Shown here piece by piece: positions 26,765 through 34,189 of a stretch of DNA of 34,189 nucleotides. The position numbers and the translations under genes were made by a program. A model generated the notes under the pieces. That model saw nothing but the letters and a program-made list of their open reading frames with translations. It was not told the DNA's origin and searched no databases. Every line of letters begins with the position of its first letter. Within the stretch, counting starts at the first letter, position 1. The DNA lies in the NCBI GenBank assembly GCA_024226335.1, contig JAAELY010000034.1:1-34189 (forward strand), in the 5' to 3' direction. The stretch comes from a bacterium (GTDB lineage: Bacteria > Myxococcota_A > UBA9160 > SZUA-336).

Positions 26765-28249
26765 GTGGATGAGCGAGAGGCCCCCGAGCGAGGGCCGCGT
26801 AAGGTTCCGGGTTGGTACGAGGATGCCAAGTTGGGAGTGTTCGTTCATTGGGGGCCGTATTCGGTACCGGGCTGGGCCCCCATCTCTGGCGACATCCAGG
26901 AGATATTCGCCGACAAGGGGCCGCGCGACTACTTCGTGAACAATCCCTACGCCGAGTGGTACCTGAACACGATGCGTATCCAGGGTAGCCCAACCTGGTC
27001 TCATCATCGCAGCACCTACGGTGAAGACGTCCCCTACGAACACTTCGCGCAGCGCTTTCAGTGCGAGTCGGCGGGTTTTGACCCGAGTGCCTGGGCCGCG
27101 CTCTTCGCCAAGGCCCAGGCTCGTTATGTGGTGTTTACCTCCAAGCACATGGATGGATTCGAGCTGTGGCCAAGCACTTATCAGGCCAGCGGTCATGGCT
27201 CTGAATCGCCCGTTCGCCAGGAGAAGACTCACGATTGGGTGGGGGCCGTCTCCGAGGCGGTGCGAGCCGCCGGAATGCGCATGGGGCTCTATTACTGCGG
27301 TGGATTCGACGCAAGATTCGAAAGCCGTGTGATTCGAACCCTCGGAGACTGCGTGCTCGCAGTTCCAGAGTCGGACGAGTATGCGCGCTGCGCAGAGGCG
27401 CATGTGCGCGAGCTCGTGGAACGCTATCAGCCCGCCATACTGTGGAACGATGTGGGCTTTCCCGCATCGGTCGATCTCGAAGCACTGCTTTCAGCGTATT
27501 ATGAGGTGGTGCCAGACGGCGTCGCCAATGATCGCTGGGCTCAGTTTCCCCTGCCTCGGCCCGGGACGCTGAAGCGCACACTCACCGAGCTACTGCTGCA
27601 TCACGGGGATCGGATCTGGCCCCTGCTTCCCCGGCGGCATCGACGCTTCGGTTTTCCGGCTTCACCCATGGGCGATTTCAGAACTCCCGAGTACGAAGCA
27701 CCCGATGTGCCGGAACAACGTAAGTGGGAGCTTGCCCGGGGCCTGGGAAATTCGTTCGGCTTCAATCGCGAAGAGGGCGATCTGGATACCCTCTCTTTAC
27801 AAGCACTGATCCACATGCTGATCGATGTCGTGAGCAAGAACGGAAACCTGCTGATCGGTGTAAGTCCGATGGCCGACGGAACGATTCCGCAACGGCAGCG
27901 CGAGCGTCTCGAAGGCCTGGGGGCATGGCTCGACGTAAACGGCGAGTCGATTTTCGGCACACGGCCATGGAAGAAGGCCGAGACGCTCAGCGAGGACGGG
28001 CGCAGTGTGCGCTTTACGCAGAGTGGAGATTCGCTCTTCGCCACCGTGCTTTCCCCAGCTCGTGCCGGGGACCTCACATTGGCTATGCGACTCCGGGACG
28101 AAAGCCAGGTCGTTCTGTTGGGACAAGACACCGCTCTCCAGTGGCGCCAAGTGGAGCGAGGAGTCGCGATCACGCTCCCGACGGATGTAGCAAGCGATGG
28201 CGTTGCCCACAGTCTCCGGATCACACCCGAGCCACATCTTCTGGGCTAG
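26765..28249 (+). CDS. GH29 alpha-L-fucosidase
   Basis: The 494-residue protein is a glycoside hydrolase of family 29. It shows WYEDAKLGVFVHWGPYSVP at the start, YVVFTSKHMDGFELWPS, and ILWNDVGFP carrying the nucleophile Asp (about residue 229). NLLIGVSPMADG and a C-terminal beta-sandwich follow. It retains alpha-L-fucose release chemistry. I choose GTG 26765, with GAGG seven bases upstream, because the in-frame ATG at 26669 adds 32 unprotein-like residues. Unlike many secreted fucosidases it has no signal peptide, so it probably works on imported fucosides. No transporter lies nearby. Confidence 0.85.
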   Translation: MDEREAPERGPRKVPGWYEDAKLGVFVHWGPYSVPGWAPISGDIQEIFADKGPRDYFVNNPYAEWYLNTMRIQGSPTWSHHRSTYGEDVPYEHFAQRFQCESAGFDPSAWAALFAKAQARYVVFTSKHMDGFELWPSTYQASGHGSESPVRQEKTHDWVGAVSEAVRAAGMRMGLYYCGGFDARFESRVIRTLGDCVLAVPESDEYARCAEAHVRELVERYQPAILWNDVGFPASVDLEALLSAYYEVVPDGVANDRWAQFPLPRPGTLKRTLTELLLHHGDRIWPLLPRRHRRFGFPASPMGDFRTPEYEAPDVPEQRKWELARGLGNSFGFNREEGDLDTLSLQALIHMLIDVVSKNGNLLIGVSPMADGTIPQRQRERLEGLGAWLDVNGESIFGTRPWKKAETLSEDGRSVRFTQSGDSLFATVLSPARAGDLTLAMRLRDESQVVLLGQDTALQWRQVERGVAITLPTDVASDGVAHSLRITPEPHLLG

Positions 28250-28398
28250 ATCGCGTGTTAGGTTTTTGCGTTTAGTCTGGTAGCGTTTCCCGGGCAGGTT
28301 GCGCTCGACCTTCCTCTTGTCTGCGCGTACGGGGGATTCTCTTGCTCGTACTTCCGTGGCAAAACTGTGAAGTAGCGCTGTGCTGGTCGTGGCTGTGC

Positions 28399-28422
28399 TG
28401 TTGTTGAAGATGTTGTTGAAGA
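28399..28422 (+). repeat. Tandem 12-bp repeat over the ribosome site of the lectin-like gene
   Basis: TGTTGTTGAAGA occurs twice back to back at 28399-28410 and 28411-28422. The second copy leads into AAGAGG, seven bases before the ATG at 28432. Unit gain or loss would move the first copy but leave the proximal ribosome site intact. Confidence 0.6.
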
Positions 28423-28431
28423 GGTAGCGGG

Positions 28432-29091
28432 ATGCGGTGGCGGGCTTTCGGGAAGCCGACATGGATCGGTGTCGCAATGCTGGCCGCGATCATTTCCGGG
28501 ATGCTCCTGGGCGTCGAACCTCGACAGGCATGGGCGAGCACGCTCGACTTGTGGTTCCTACCAGAGACAGGGCACTACTACGGGATCGTCGGCCCGTTCG
28601 ATCCGGGGATCAGCTGGAACTCCTCGAAGACGGACGCCGCCACGAAGTCTTTCATGGGTGTGTCCGGACATCTGGCGACCCTCAATTCCGCGGCCGAGAA
28701 CGACCTGATCAAGCAGAAGCTCACGACCCTTCATCCCGACTGCTTCACGGCCGAGGCCAAGTTCGCCAATACGTTCCGGTTCGGGCCGTGGATCGGTGGG
28801 AGTCGGCCTGACAACGCGAGCGACTTCGAGTGGTTGGGCGAGGGTCCGTTTGCAGATTCAGCGGGCACTCCGTTGCCCGGCGGCTACGCGGACTTCGTCA
28901 CACCCCCGGAGCCGAACGGGCAGAACTTCGTGACCTTCATCGACTTCACGGTGCGGGCGGTCGGCGGTCCTGCGCTGGGCTGGGGGGACTGCGCGGATTT
29001 TCAGTGTCTCGGCGCCAGCCTGCCGCGGCCCATGTGCTACGTGATCGAGTTCGACGTGCCACCGGAGCGGGGCGGCTGCAACCGACCGTAG
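28432..29091 (+). CDS. Secreted C-type-lectin-like domain protein
   Basis: The 219-residue protein has a signal peptide ending near QAWA-STL, then a C-type lectin-like domain. YYGIVGPFDPGISWNSSKTD and GHLATLNSAAENDLI give the first half; FGPWIGGSRPD, FEWLGEGPF, GWGDCADF and MCYVIEF give the WIGL-type core and the conserved late cysteine pair. Such domains bind carbohydrate or protein at the cell surface; no calcium EPN/QPD triplet is clear. There is no C-terminal anchor, so it is likely released. Position next to a fucosidase is suggestive of glycan use, but the genes are 182 bp apart and not coupled. Confidence 0.7.
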   Translation: MRWRAFGKPTWIGVAMLAAIISGMLLGVEPRQAWASTLDLWFLPETGHYYGIVGPFDPGISWNSSKTDAATKSFMGVSGHLATLNSAAENDLIKQKLTTLHPDCFTAEAKFANTFRFGPWIGGSRPDNASDFEWLGEGPFADSAGTPLPGGYADFVTPPEPNGQNFVTFIDFTVRAVGGPALGWGDCADFQCLGASLPRPMCYVIEFDVPPERGGCNRP

Positions 29092-29445
29092 GCGGCGTAT
29101 CGGCGGACAAACGGACGGTGCACCCCGAAGAGGGAAGCGCAGGGAGCACCCAGACGCCGGTCCGTCAGCGCTCGGTCTCGCCGCGCCTGGCGAGTTCGAT
29201 GACTTCGCGAATGCTCAGGGTCTGGGCGTGCGCTGGAACACAATGGAGTTCCAGCTCTGCCATGATCCCCGGAGTTACTTCCAAGTGTTCAGTGTTGCAT
29301 GAACACTCCGCCCAGCTGTCCCCCGGTTCCCTTTCACAGAACGCTCTTTATCGGTCGCTAGGGTATCCCGACAAAGGGGCCGCCCAATCTCCCTATCCTA
29401 AGCTCGATATGCAGGCATGGAATGCCGGGCTCCGCGTCATGGATG
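29092..29445. other. Gene-poor stretch with one short minus-strand reading frame
   Basis: No convincing gene. A minus-strand frame, open from about 29347, ends at a TGA at 29165-29167. Its only ATG, at 29263, gives a 32-residue peptide ending SIREVIELARRGETER, which looks protein-like and may be the tail of a lost gene. It follows the SGNH pseudogene in the same direction. Confidence 0.35.
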
Positions 29446-30614
29446 TCAATCTCGAGTGGGGTGACTAACGCCGTTGCTTTGCTCGCGAGTATCCTCGACC
29501 CGGCCGTCGAGTGCTGTATACAGCGCGTCCGCCATCGCCGCGTGAGCGGCCACACCGGGGTGGTTGTCGAAACGCGAAGCGTGCGTAGAGTTCGGGAAGT
29601 GACCTGATGCCGGAGTTGACATGCGGGTAGATCACGACAACGATTCTCGGGGTCAACTCCCGGGCCCGGACCAACCAGTTGTCGAACACCTCGACGAGAC
29701 GTTGCCAGTCAGGCGTGCCCTCGGCGAACTGTCGATCCATGTAGGTGTCGTAGCTCTCGCCGGGCTTGGCAAACAAACTCGACACCTGATAGTCCAATAG
29801 GAACCACATATAGGAATGAGTTGCCAAGAACCGGTGGAAGAACAAGCGGGTCCAGATCCGCCGAGCGGATCGAGGGCGATCGCTCTTGTCGAACCCCATG
29901 TCGTTGACGAACCATTGGTAGACGATGAGATCCGGAGCGATTTCAGCTCCCCACTTTTCGAGCTGCCTCAGGTGGTTGTCGAGTTCTCGGCCGAGTTGGG
30001 CCAGCACGGCCACCTCGTACTCGACGCCGCTGTTGCAAAACCGTACCCGCAGTCGACTCGTGTACAGCGACAACGATGATCAGACCCATCGCTCCAAGCT
30101 GCGAAAGGGTGTCGGAACGGCTCAGGATCCCAGCGATCAGGCAACCCGCGGCGAGAGTCGCCTGGGCGGTCAGCGCTACGCTGAACCGGAGGCGCGTCGC
30201 CGCGAATACGGACAGGACCAGCGCAGTCACGACGGACAGAGGTGTCGTAACTCCTGCAGTTTGGGAACTGAAGCCGTCGAGGTACGAGTCGACCGATCTA
30301 CGCGCTTGTTCTGTGATCAGGTCGTTGAGGAAGCCGAGACTCTGCCCCTCGTACATCGAATGAACCAGGGCTGGACCAAAAAGCACCGCCAAACCCAGAC
30401 CGATCCAAGCAATCCCGACCAACAGCAATACCCAGAACCAGGGACTCTTCAGTTCTACCGGGGGGCCTCTCGCGTTGCAGACAGCTATGAGCCACTTGCC
30501 GAGTCGCCTGTCTAGAACGTCAAGCATGGTCAACGCCACGCAGTCGGCGGCATTGTCACTGAATGCTGTCGTCGATTCAAGGCGCTTCGTCGGCTTGACG
30601 CCAAGCTGACGCAA
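29446..30614 (-). pseudogene. SGNH-hydrolase-type membrane protein, broken over three frames
   Basis: Three consecutive minus-strand segments, each in a different frame, make one protein. Segment 1 (30614 or 30527 to about 30070) has a basic start and several hydrophobic membrane helices. Segment 2 (about 30073 to 29575) reads FCNSGVEYEVAVLAQLG, PDLIVYQWFVNDMGFD (block III Asn) and RIVVVIYPHVNSG. Segment 3 (about 29568 to 29446) reads FDNHPGVAAHAAMADALY, the D-x-H-P block V with catalytic Asp and His. Block I (GDS with the nucleophile Ser) is missing at the first junction, so a deletion as well as two frameshifts is likely. The intact family would be a membrane-anchored esterase or acyltransferase acting on envelope or exopolysaccharide. 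Confidence 0.7.
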
Positions 30615-30709
30615 GCCCAGATCGATCCGCGTGAGCGTCGCTGCCCGGGCGGTTGTGAAAGTGCGTTTTCTGGCGAAGGGGGTCGGTCCTTCAGCGACAA
30701 AGGTCCCGT

Positions 30710-31135
30710 CTAACTAACAGAAACCTCCCGGGCTTTGCGCGAGCGACGCCCCGCGACCCGAAAATGGAGATTGACGGCCCTGCGTGCGAAGGTCATGAGT
30801 CGCTCGCCGTGTTCGATTCCGGCGTCGCCGAGTTTTTCTCCTTCGGTCACGGCCCGCACGTCACCATCGGTCCCGTGAAACTCGATGCTCGCACGGAGCA
30901 TCACCGCGTGGGAGATGGTTCAGCAAAAGCACTCGTTCATGGCCGCCCCGCGGGAAGCCACGAGCTCGACCTGCGAACGGTCGATCGACCGGCCGGTCTC
31001 CATGTCCATCATGCGATCGCGCGAAAGGTACTGCGCGTCCGACAGATCGTTCGGCGCCTGGACCTGCGCGGGCACCAGGCTGAACGCCTTGATCACGTTC
31101 GCGCTGCGGCCTCCCCCGGTTACGTGGCCTTGCAC
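30710..31135 (-). pseudogene. AhpD-like (carboxymuconolactone decarboxylase fold) gene with in-frame TGA at the second redox Cys: selenoprotein or pseudogene
   Basis: One frame, open apart from a single TGA (30922-30920), encodes an alkylhydroperoxidase D-like protein. Counting from GTG 31135 the AhpD proton-relay spacing is exact: Glu57, Cys69, TGA72, His76 (E-x11-CxxC-xxx-H; Mycobacterium tuberculosis AhpD uses Glu118, Cys130, Cys133, His137). The TGA therefore replaces the second redox Cys, giving CxxU if read as selenocysteine. Protein-like sequence continues after it (HAVMLRASIEFHG to TFARRAV). Against function: the start is not supported by a ribosome site, the N-terminus abuts the upstream gene, and after AVN another frame (SPFSGRGASLA) looks like the natural continuation. 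It would reduce peroxides in the cytoplasm. Confidence 0.6.
30884..30902 (-). promoter_or_regulatory. Bacterial SECIS-like hairpin after the in-frame TGA
   Basis: On the minus strand GATGCTC-CGTGC-GAGCATC forms a perfect seven-base stem with a five-base loop whose second base is G. The loop begins 24 bases after the TGA. Known bacterial SECIS elements have a short stem, a G in the first two loop positions and a loop about 16-37 bases from the UGA, so all three criteria are met. A chance hairpin in GC-rich DNA cannot be excluded. Confidence 0.45.
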
Positions 31136-31157
31136 GATGAGCCGATTGAAGACACCG

Positions 31158-32084
31158 TCAACGCACCCGTATCGCGACGATAGCGCAGGCGAGCAGGCCG
31201 ACCGCCAGCAGCAGGCGTGCCAGACCCGGCAGGGGAGTGGCGATTGGAACCGGCCCGGTCTCGATCTCCAGATTGTCCAACCCATGGAGGGTGAAGGTGG
31301 TGAAGCCACCGGACGTGGCCGGCGCAGTTGGGTCGGTTCTTCCCGAGAGCACGATCAGGTTGGCGGGTCCCGCGACGATCGCCGACTCGAAGACGGTCGG
31401 TGTCGCGTCCGTATCGATGGCGACGAGGACGCCGTCCACGCGGACGCTCACGTCGAGACTGTTGCCAAACACAAATGCATCCGTTTCGAGTGCCACCTCG
31501 ACCGTATGGAAGCCCTCAAAGCTTCCGCCCAGACCACCGGCGTCTCCGGGATCCAGGTCACCACTACTGGTAAAGGCGCCGTCGCCAGTGAACCCCCACT
31601 CACCGCCATCGAAGATGCGGAACTCGAGCCCGTGGAGGAATCCCACGACGATCGGCGCCGCGCCCGCGACCTGTACACCCGACGTCGGGTGGACGGGGTT
31701 CGCGTCGAACCGGATCGTCATATGGCTGTTCGCCCCGGGAGCCTCGAGGAAGTCGTGGTCCGGCTGGATGTGGACGTTCTGCTCGAAGCCGAATTGGGTG
31801 CTCGGTGCGAGCAAGATGGCATCGGGATAGTCGGGGTTGTTGACCTGTGTGAGGTTGGGGCGAATACCTCCGAGACCGGTGTCGGGGTCCTCGAGGTAGT
31901 CGAGTGGCGCAGCACTCCCACTCTGCCGGCCCGGTTCGTCGGTGGCTCCCGGGTTGATGTCATCGTTGGGAACCGTGGCGTTGAAATTGTCGCTAAAGAC
32001 CACCGCGCCTTGCGCCGCTTCGGAGACGAAGAGGACGAGGGCCAAGACGGCCAGACCTGTAAAACCGATGGTCTTGATCCGCAT
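31158..32084 (-). CDS. Exported surface protein with a PEP-CTERM-like tail
   Basis: The 308-residue protein begins with a signal peptide (MRIKTIGFTGLAVLALVLFV, cleavage near AQG-AVV). It has a jelly-roll, concanavalin-like middle domain (FSDNFNATV at the start, EGFHTVEVALET, LDVSVRVDGV). It ends with PVPIATPLPG, a hydrophobic helix and RVR. This is the layout of PEP-CTERM and related sorting tails, with a VPxxTPLPG variant rather than PEP. AAGGAG (32091-32096) lies six bases before the ATG. It is divergent from another protein with a variant tail. Its function is unknown; it is likely surface-displayed. Confidence 0.72.
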   Translation of the reverse strand: MRIKTIGFTGLAVLALVLFVSEAAQGAVVFSDNFNATVPNDDINPGATDEPGRQSGSAAPLDYLEDPDTGLGGIRPNLTQVNNPDYPDAILLAPSTQFGFEQNVHIQPDHDFLEAPGANSHMTIRFDANPVHPTSGVQVAGAAPIVVGFLHGLEFRIFDGGEWGFTGDGAFTSSGDLDPGDAGGLGGSFEGFHTVEVALETDAFVFGNSLDVSVRVDGVLVAIDTDATPTVFESAIVAGPANLIVLSGRTDPTAPATSGGFTTFTLHGLDNLEIETGPVPIATPLPGLARLLLAVGLLACAIVAIRVR

Positions 32085-32426
32085 ACGACACTCCTTGCAC
32101 TAACAAGTGGATACCCGGCGGGATCGCAAGTCAAGGACAATCGCATCTGGCGACCGGTCCGATCAACACGGTATTTCGCAACGCCAGAAAGCCGCCCGGG
32201 TGTTGTCGACGGGCCAGCCGTTTCCAGGTAGCAGAAATCACGCGGGCTTCTCTTGTCCTCGCAGCAGGGGGCGGTGGGCCTCGCCCGACCCAACGAGAGC
32301 GATCGCCGAGGCCCGCGTCCCCATCCTCGCCGTTCCATGGGGATTTCCGCTGTGGCGATTTCCTCTTGACTCGGGTCTTGGTTCATAATATGAAAGTTTA
32401 ATAACACCAAATATGAACGGAAACTC
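32085..32426. other. Divergent intergenic region between two surface-protein genes
   Basis: 342 bases without a supported gene. The right end (32366-32415) is markedly AT-rich. The left end holds the ribosome site of the minus-strand gene. No sigma-54 -24/-12 motif, which controls some PEP-CTERM genes, is visible. Confidence 0.5.
32366..32394 (+). promoter_or_regulatory. Candidate sigma-70 promoter of the 32427 gene
   Basis: TTGACT (32366-32371) and TATGAA (32389-32394) are 17 bases apart in an AT-rich segment, placing a transcript start near 32401, about 26 bases before the ATG. The -10 match is moderate. Confidence 0.45.
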
Positions 32427-33686
32427 ATGCACCGTCGATCCTGCCTCAGTACCGTGTTCCGGGCGCCTCTCGCCGCAACCTCGGTCCCACCGCTCAGCGC
32501 CGGATCTGGATCCCGCGCTTGCGCGGCGTTTGTTGCAGCGATCCTCTTGGTCGCGGCCTTTCTCGCTCCCACCGGCTCGAGCCAGGCCCAGGTGATTACC
32601 GAGCCTCCCGCTCTGGCCCCGGGCACTCTCTATCGCCTGGCTTTTGTGACCTCCGGAACGACCAACGCCACGTCGACGGACATCGCAGTCTACGATGCCT
32701 TCGTGCAGGCCACCGCAGGTACGGTCCCTGAATTGGCTGCCCTGGGCACGACCTGGCAGGCGATTGGCTCCACCGACACCGTCGACGCCATCACCCACAC
32801 TGGCACGGACTCCGGCGTGGGATCGACGGTCCCGATCTACCTGCTGAATGGGACTCTTCTCGCCGCCAACGGTGCGGACCTCTGGGATGGGTCGATCCCG
32901 GTCAAGTTCAACATCAGTCAATCCGCAACCACCCTGCCTGATGACTATTGGCAGTGGACCGGGACCCTGGCGAATGGGTTCAAGGACGGGTTCCTGGCGC
33001 TGGGGGGAGGCGGCCAATCGACCATCGGCCGGACGAATGACCTCAACGGCTTCTGGGTCCAGTGGGATAACTGGATTCAGACGGACGGATCTACAAACGG
33101 GCTACACGCGATCTCGGCGGTCCTGGCCATCCCGAACGTCGACTCCTGCGCGGTCGGCAGCGGAGCCGGAACGGGCTGCTCTCCCCATGGTGGTCCAGTC
33201 GTGCGCGGCGGCGTTCAGGCCACCTTCGACAACGTGGTGACGCCGGGAACCTTCACGGCAGAGGCGTGCGAGGTTCCGGCCGACGACGTGGAAGACCTGT
33301 CGGGTCCCTTCTGCGGTCTGAATCCGGGTGCGCTCACCTTTGGGCTCCCCACCGACCCGGTGTTGTTCTGGGACCTCGACTTCGACGGCACCTTCACGGG
33401 AGAAATCACGCTTACATTCGGGTACGGCGACGCGCAGCTCGCGTCCGGATTCAACACCGAGAACTTCGCCATCTACCACGACGAAGGCGGGGGCCTCGTT
33501 TCGATTGATACCAGCATCGATTCGGTTGCGAAGACCGTCACGGTCCAGGTCTCGTCGCTCTCCCCATTCGTCCTGGGCAAGGCCGCGGTCGGCGTGCCGT
33601 TGCTGCCGGTATCGACGCTGTTCGTATTCGTAGGGGCGATCGCGATGCTGCTGACGGTCGCGCTCATCTACAAGAAGGCGGACTGA
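32427..33686 (+). CDS. Exported surface protein with a variant C-terminal sorting tail
   Basis: The 419-residue protein has a long signal region (hydrophobic core AAFVAAILLVAAFLAPTG, cleavage near SQA-QVI). A domain beginning LAPGTLYRLAFVTSGTTNA follows, of a type I associate with PEP-CTERM proteins of environmental bacteria. A later domain carries DLDFDGTFTGEITLTFGYGD. The end is VGVPLLPVSTLFVFVGAIAMLL then IYKKAD, a VPLLP hydrophobic-basic tail resembling variant exosortase signals. The ribosome site is weak (CGGAAAC). It may be displayed on the surface with its divergent neighbour. No enzymatic motif is visible. Confidence 0.72.
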   Translation: MHRRSCLSTVFRAPLAATSVPPLSAGSGSRACAAFVAAILLVAAFLAPTGSSQAQVITEPPALAPGTLYRLAFVTSGTTNATSTDIAVYDAFVQATAGTVPELAALGTTWQAIGSTDTVDAITHTGTDSGVGSTVPIYLLNGTLLAANGADLWDGSIPVKFNISQSATTLPDDYWQWTGTLANGFKDGFLALGGGGQSTIGRTNDLNGFWVQWDNWIQTDGSTNGLHAISAVLAIPNVDSCAVGSGAGTGCSPHGGPVVRGGVQATFDNVVTPGTFTAEACEVPADDVEDLSGPFCGLNPGALTFGLPTDPVLFWDLDFDGTFTGEITLTFGYGDAQLASGFNTENFAIYHDEGGGLVSIDTSIDSVAKTVTVQVSSLSPFVLGKAAVGVPLLPVSTLFVFVGAIAMLLTVALIYKKAD

Positions 33687-34051
33687 CCCGCGCCAGATGG
33701 CTTCGCTCTGCATTCCGAAGCGCGGGAAGTGAGCCGTGATGGCTTCCCCCGGCCGGACGTGGGCATGGTCGTGCGTGTGGTTTCGGAGATCCGGCAGCCC
33801 CTGGGTCGGCCGAAGTTCGTGATCAACAGGGACGGGACACTTCGGTCGGACTGACAGCGATTCCATACTCCCCTCCTTCTCACAACTAATGAGCACGGTG
33901 GAGTCTTTCTGACGTACCTCGCCGAGCGAGGAACGCGCCGACCTGTGGGACGTGGTCTTGGAACCGATTGCGACGCCCGGCAGTTCATTGTCGAGGACGA
34001 CCACATCTGTCTCGCCAACGGCACCGGAACCGTCGTGGTCGAGAACCATGG
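33687..34051. other. Gene-free stretch before the right-hand MITE-like copy
   Basis: No supported gene. The frame of the preceding gene stays open after its stop to 33854 and reads protein-like (for example PRPDVGMVVRVVSEIRQPLG), but it has no start. A minus-strand ATG at 33866 has a strong AAGGAGG upstream yet runs antisense through the surface-protein gene. Confidence 0.4.
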
Positions 34052-34189
34052 CTAGGGAATCTCTGCACAGGGAGGAATCGAGCGAGAAGCGGGAGTCGCC
34101 GCCTGAGCAAGAAGCGTGATCCGATCGCAGATCCGTAGATCTGCAGAGGGTCGCGCGACGCAGCGCAGGCGGATGCATCGCGCTTCGCA
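34052..34189. mobile_element. MITE-like element, second copy, cut by the window end
   Basis: This matches 15403-15540 over all 138 available bases with three substitutions, beginning with the same CTAGGGAATCTCTGCACAGG terminal repeat and including the internal GCAGATC-CGTA-GATCTGC stem. The right terminal repeat would lie about 31 bases beyond the window. The orientation matches the first copy; flanking bases differ. Confidence 0.8.

Noticed and set aside
30885..32231. A 448-codon open frame on the plus strand
   Set aside because: It is antisense to the surface-protein gene and the AhpD-like frame, has no ribosome site, and its sequence shows no domain or normal composition.
33102..34178. 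A 358-codon minus-strand frame, with an ATG at 33866 behind a strong AAGGAGG
   Set aside because: Most of it is antisense to the exported protein at 32427-33686. Its beginning translates the MITE-like element, the same peptide as seen at 15302-15529. The ribosome-site match is probably chance.
1..34189. CRISPR arrays, tRNA or rRNA genes, integrase or transposase genes
   Set aside because: I saw no evenly spaced repeats, no cloverleaf with a recognisable T-arm, and no ORF with transposase or integrase motifs.

Overview
The window is a GC-rich stretch of bacterial chromosome. Secreted proteins with PEP-CTERM-like tails, a choice-of-anchor-type beta-helix protein, a cyclase/AAA/TPR regulator and an RHS giant suggest a Gram-negative environmental bacterium of the former Deltaproteobacteria (Myxococcota or Desulfobacterota relatives). 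There is no rRNA or exosortase gene here to fix this, so the taxonomy is inference.

Region 1 (1-8723, all plus strand) holds the tail of an upstream gene, an amidohydrolase_2-family hydrolase, an amidase-signature enzyme, a 1125-residue zinc ribbon/class III cyclase/AAA/TPR regulator, and a tight three-gene set: a small helical protein, a ribbon-helix-helix/CxxC protein and an ABC1/UbiB-type kinase. A recognisable promoter with three TCGTAT repeats stands in front of that set.

Region 2 (8754-14805) holds a PEP-CTERM protein, a short ORF that looks like the tail of a diiron protein, and a CreD-like membrane protein coupled to an exported partner. These last two converge on a CreC/CreB-like histidine kinase and response regulator; the regulator appears to use a TTG start.

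Region 3 (14806-18169) carries a 169-bp MITE-like element with 24-bp terminal inverted repeats. The element supplies the stop codon of an exported beta-helix protein. A P-loop kinase and a short-chain dehydrogenase follow on the minus strand.

Region 4 (18399-25824) is a 2315-residue secreted SpvB/VCBS/RHS protein. Its C-terminal domain looks like a phospholipase A2, and a lipoprotein gene follows 7 bp downstream; together they look like a polymorphic toxin and its immunity protein.

Region 5 (26107-34189) holds a single-pass membrane protein, a GH29 alpha-L-fucosidase and a C-type-lectin-like secreted protein. It then enters a decaying tract: an SGNH-hydrolase pseudogene spread over three frames, and an AhpD-like gene whose second redox cysteine codon is TGA with a bacterial SECIS-like hairpin behind it. 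Two divergent surface-protein genes follow, and the window ends inside a second, nearly identical copy of the MITE-like element.

The strongest candidates for something new are the possible AhpD-like selenoprotein, the RHS-PLA2 toxin with its lipoprotein, and the MITE-like family.
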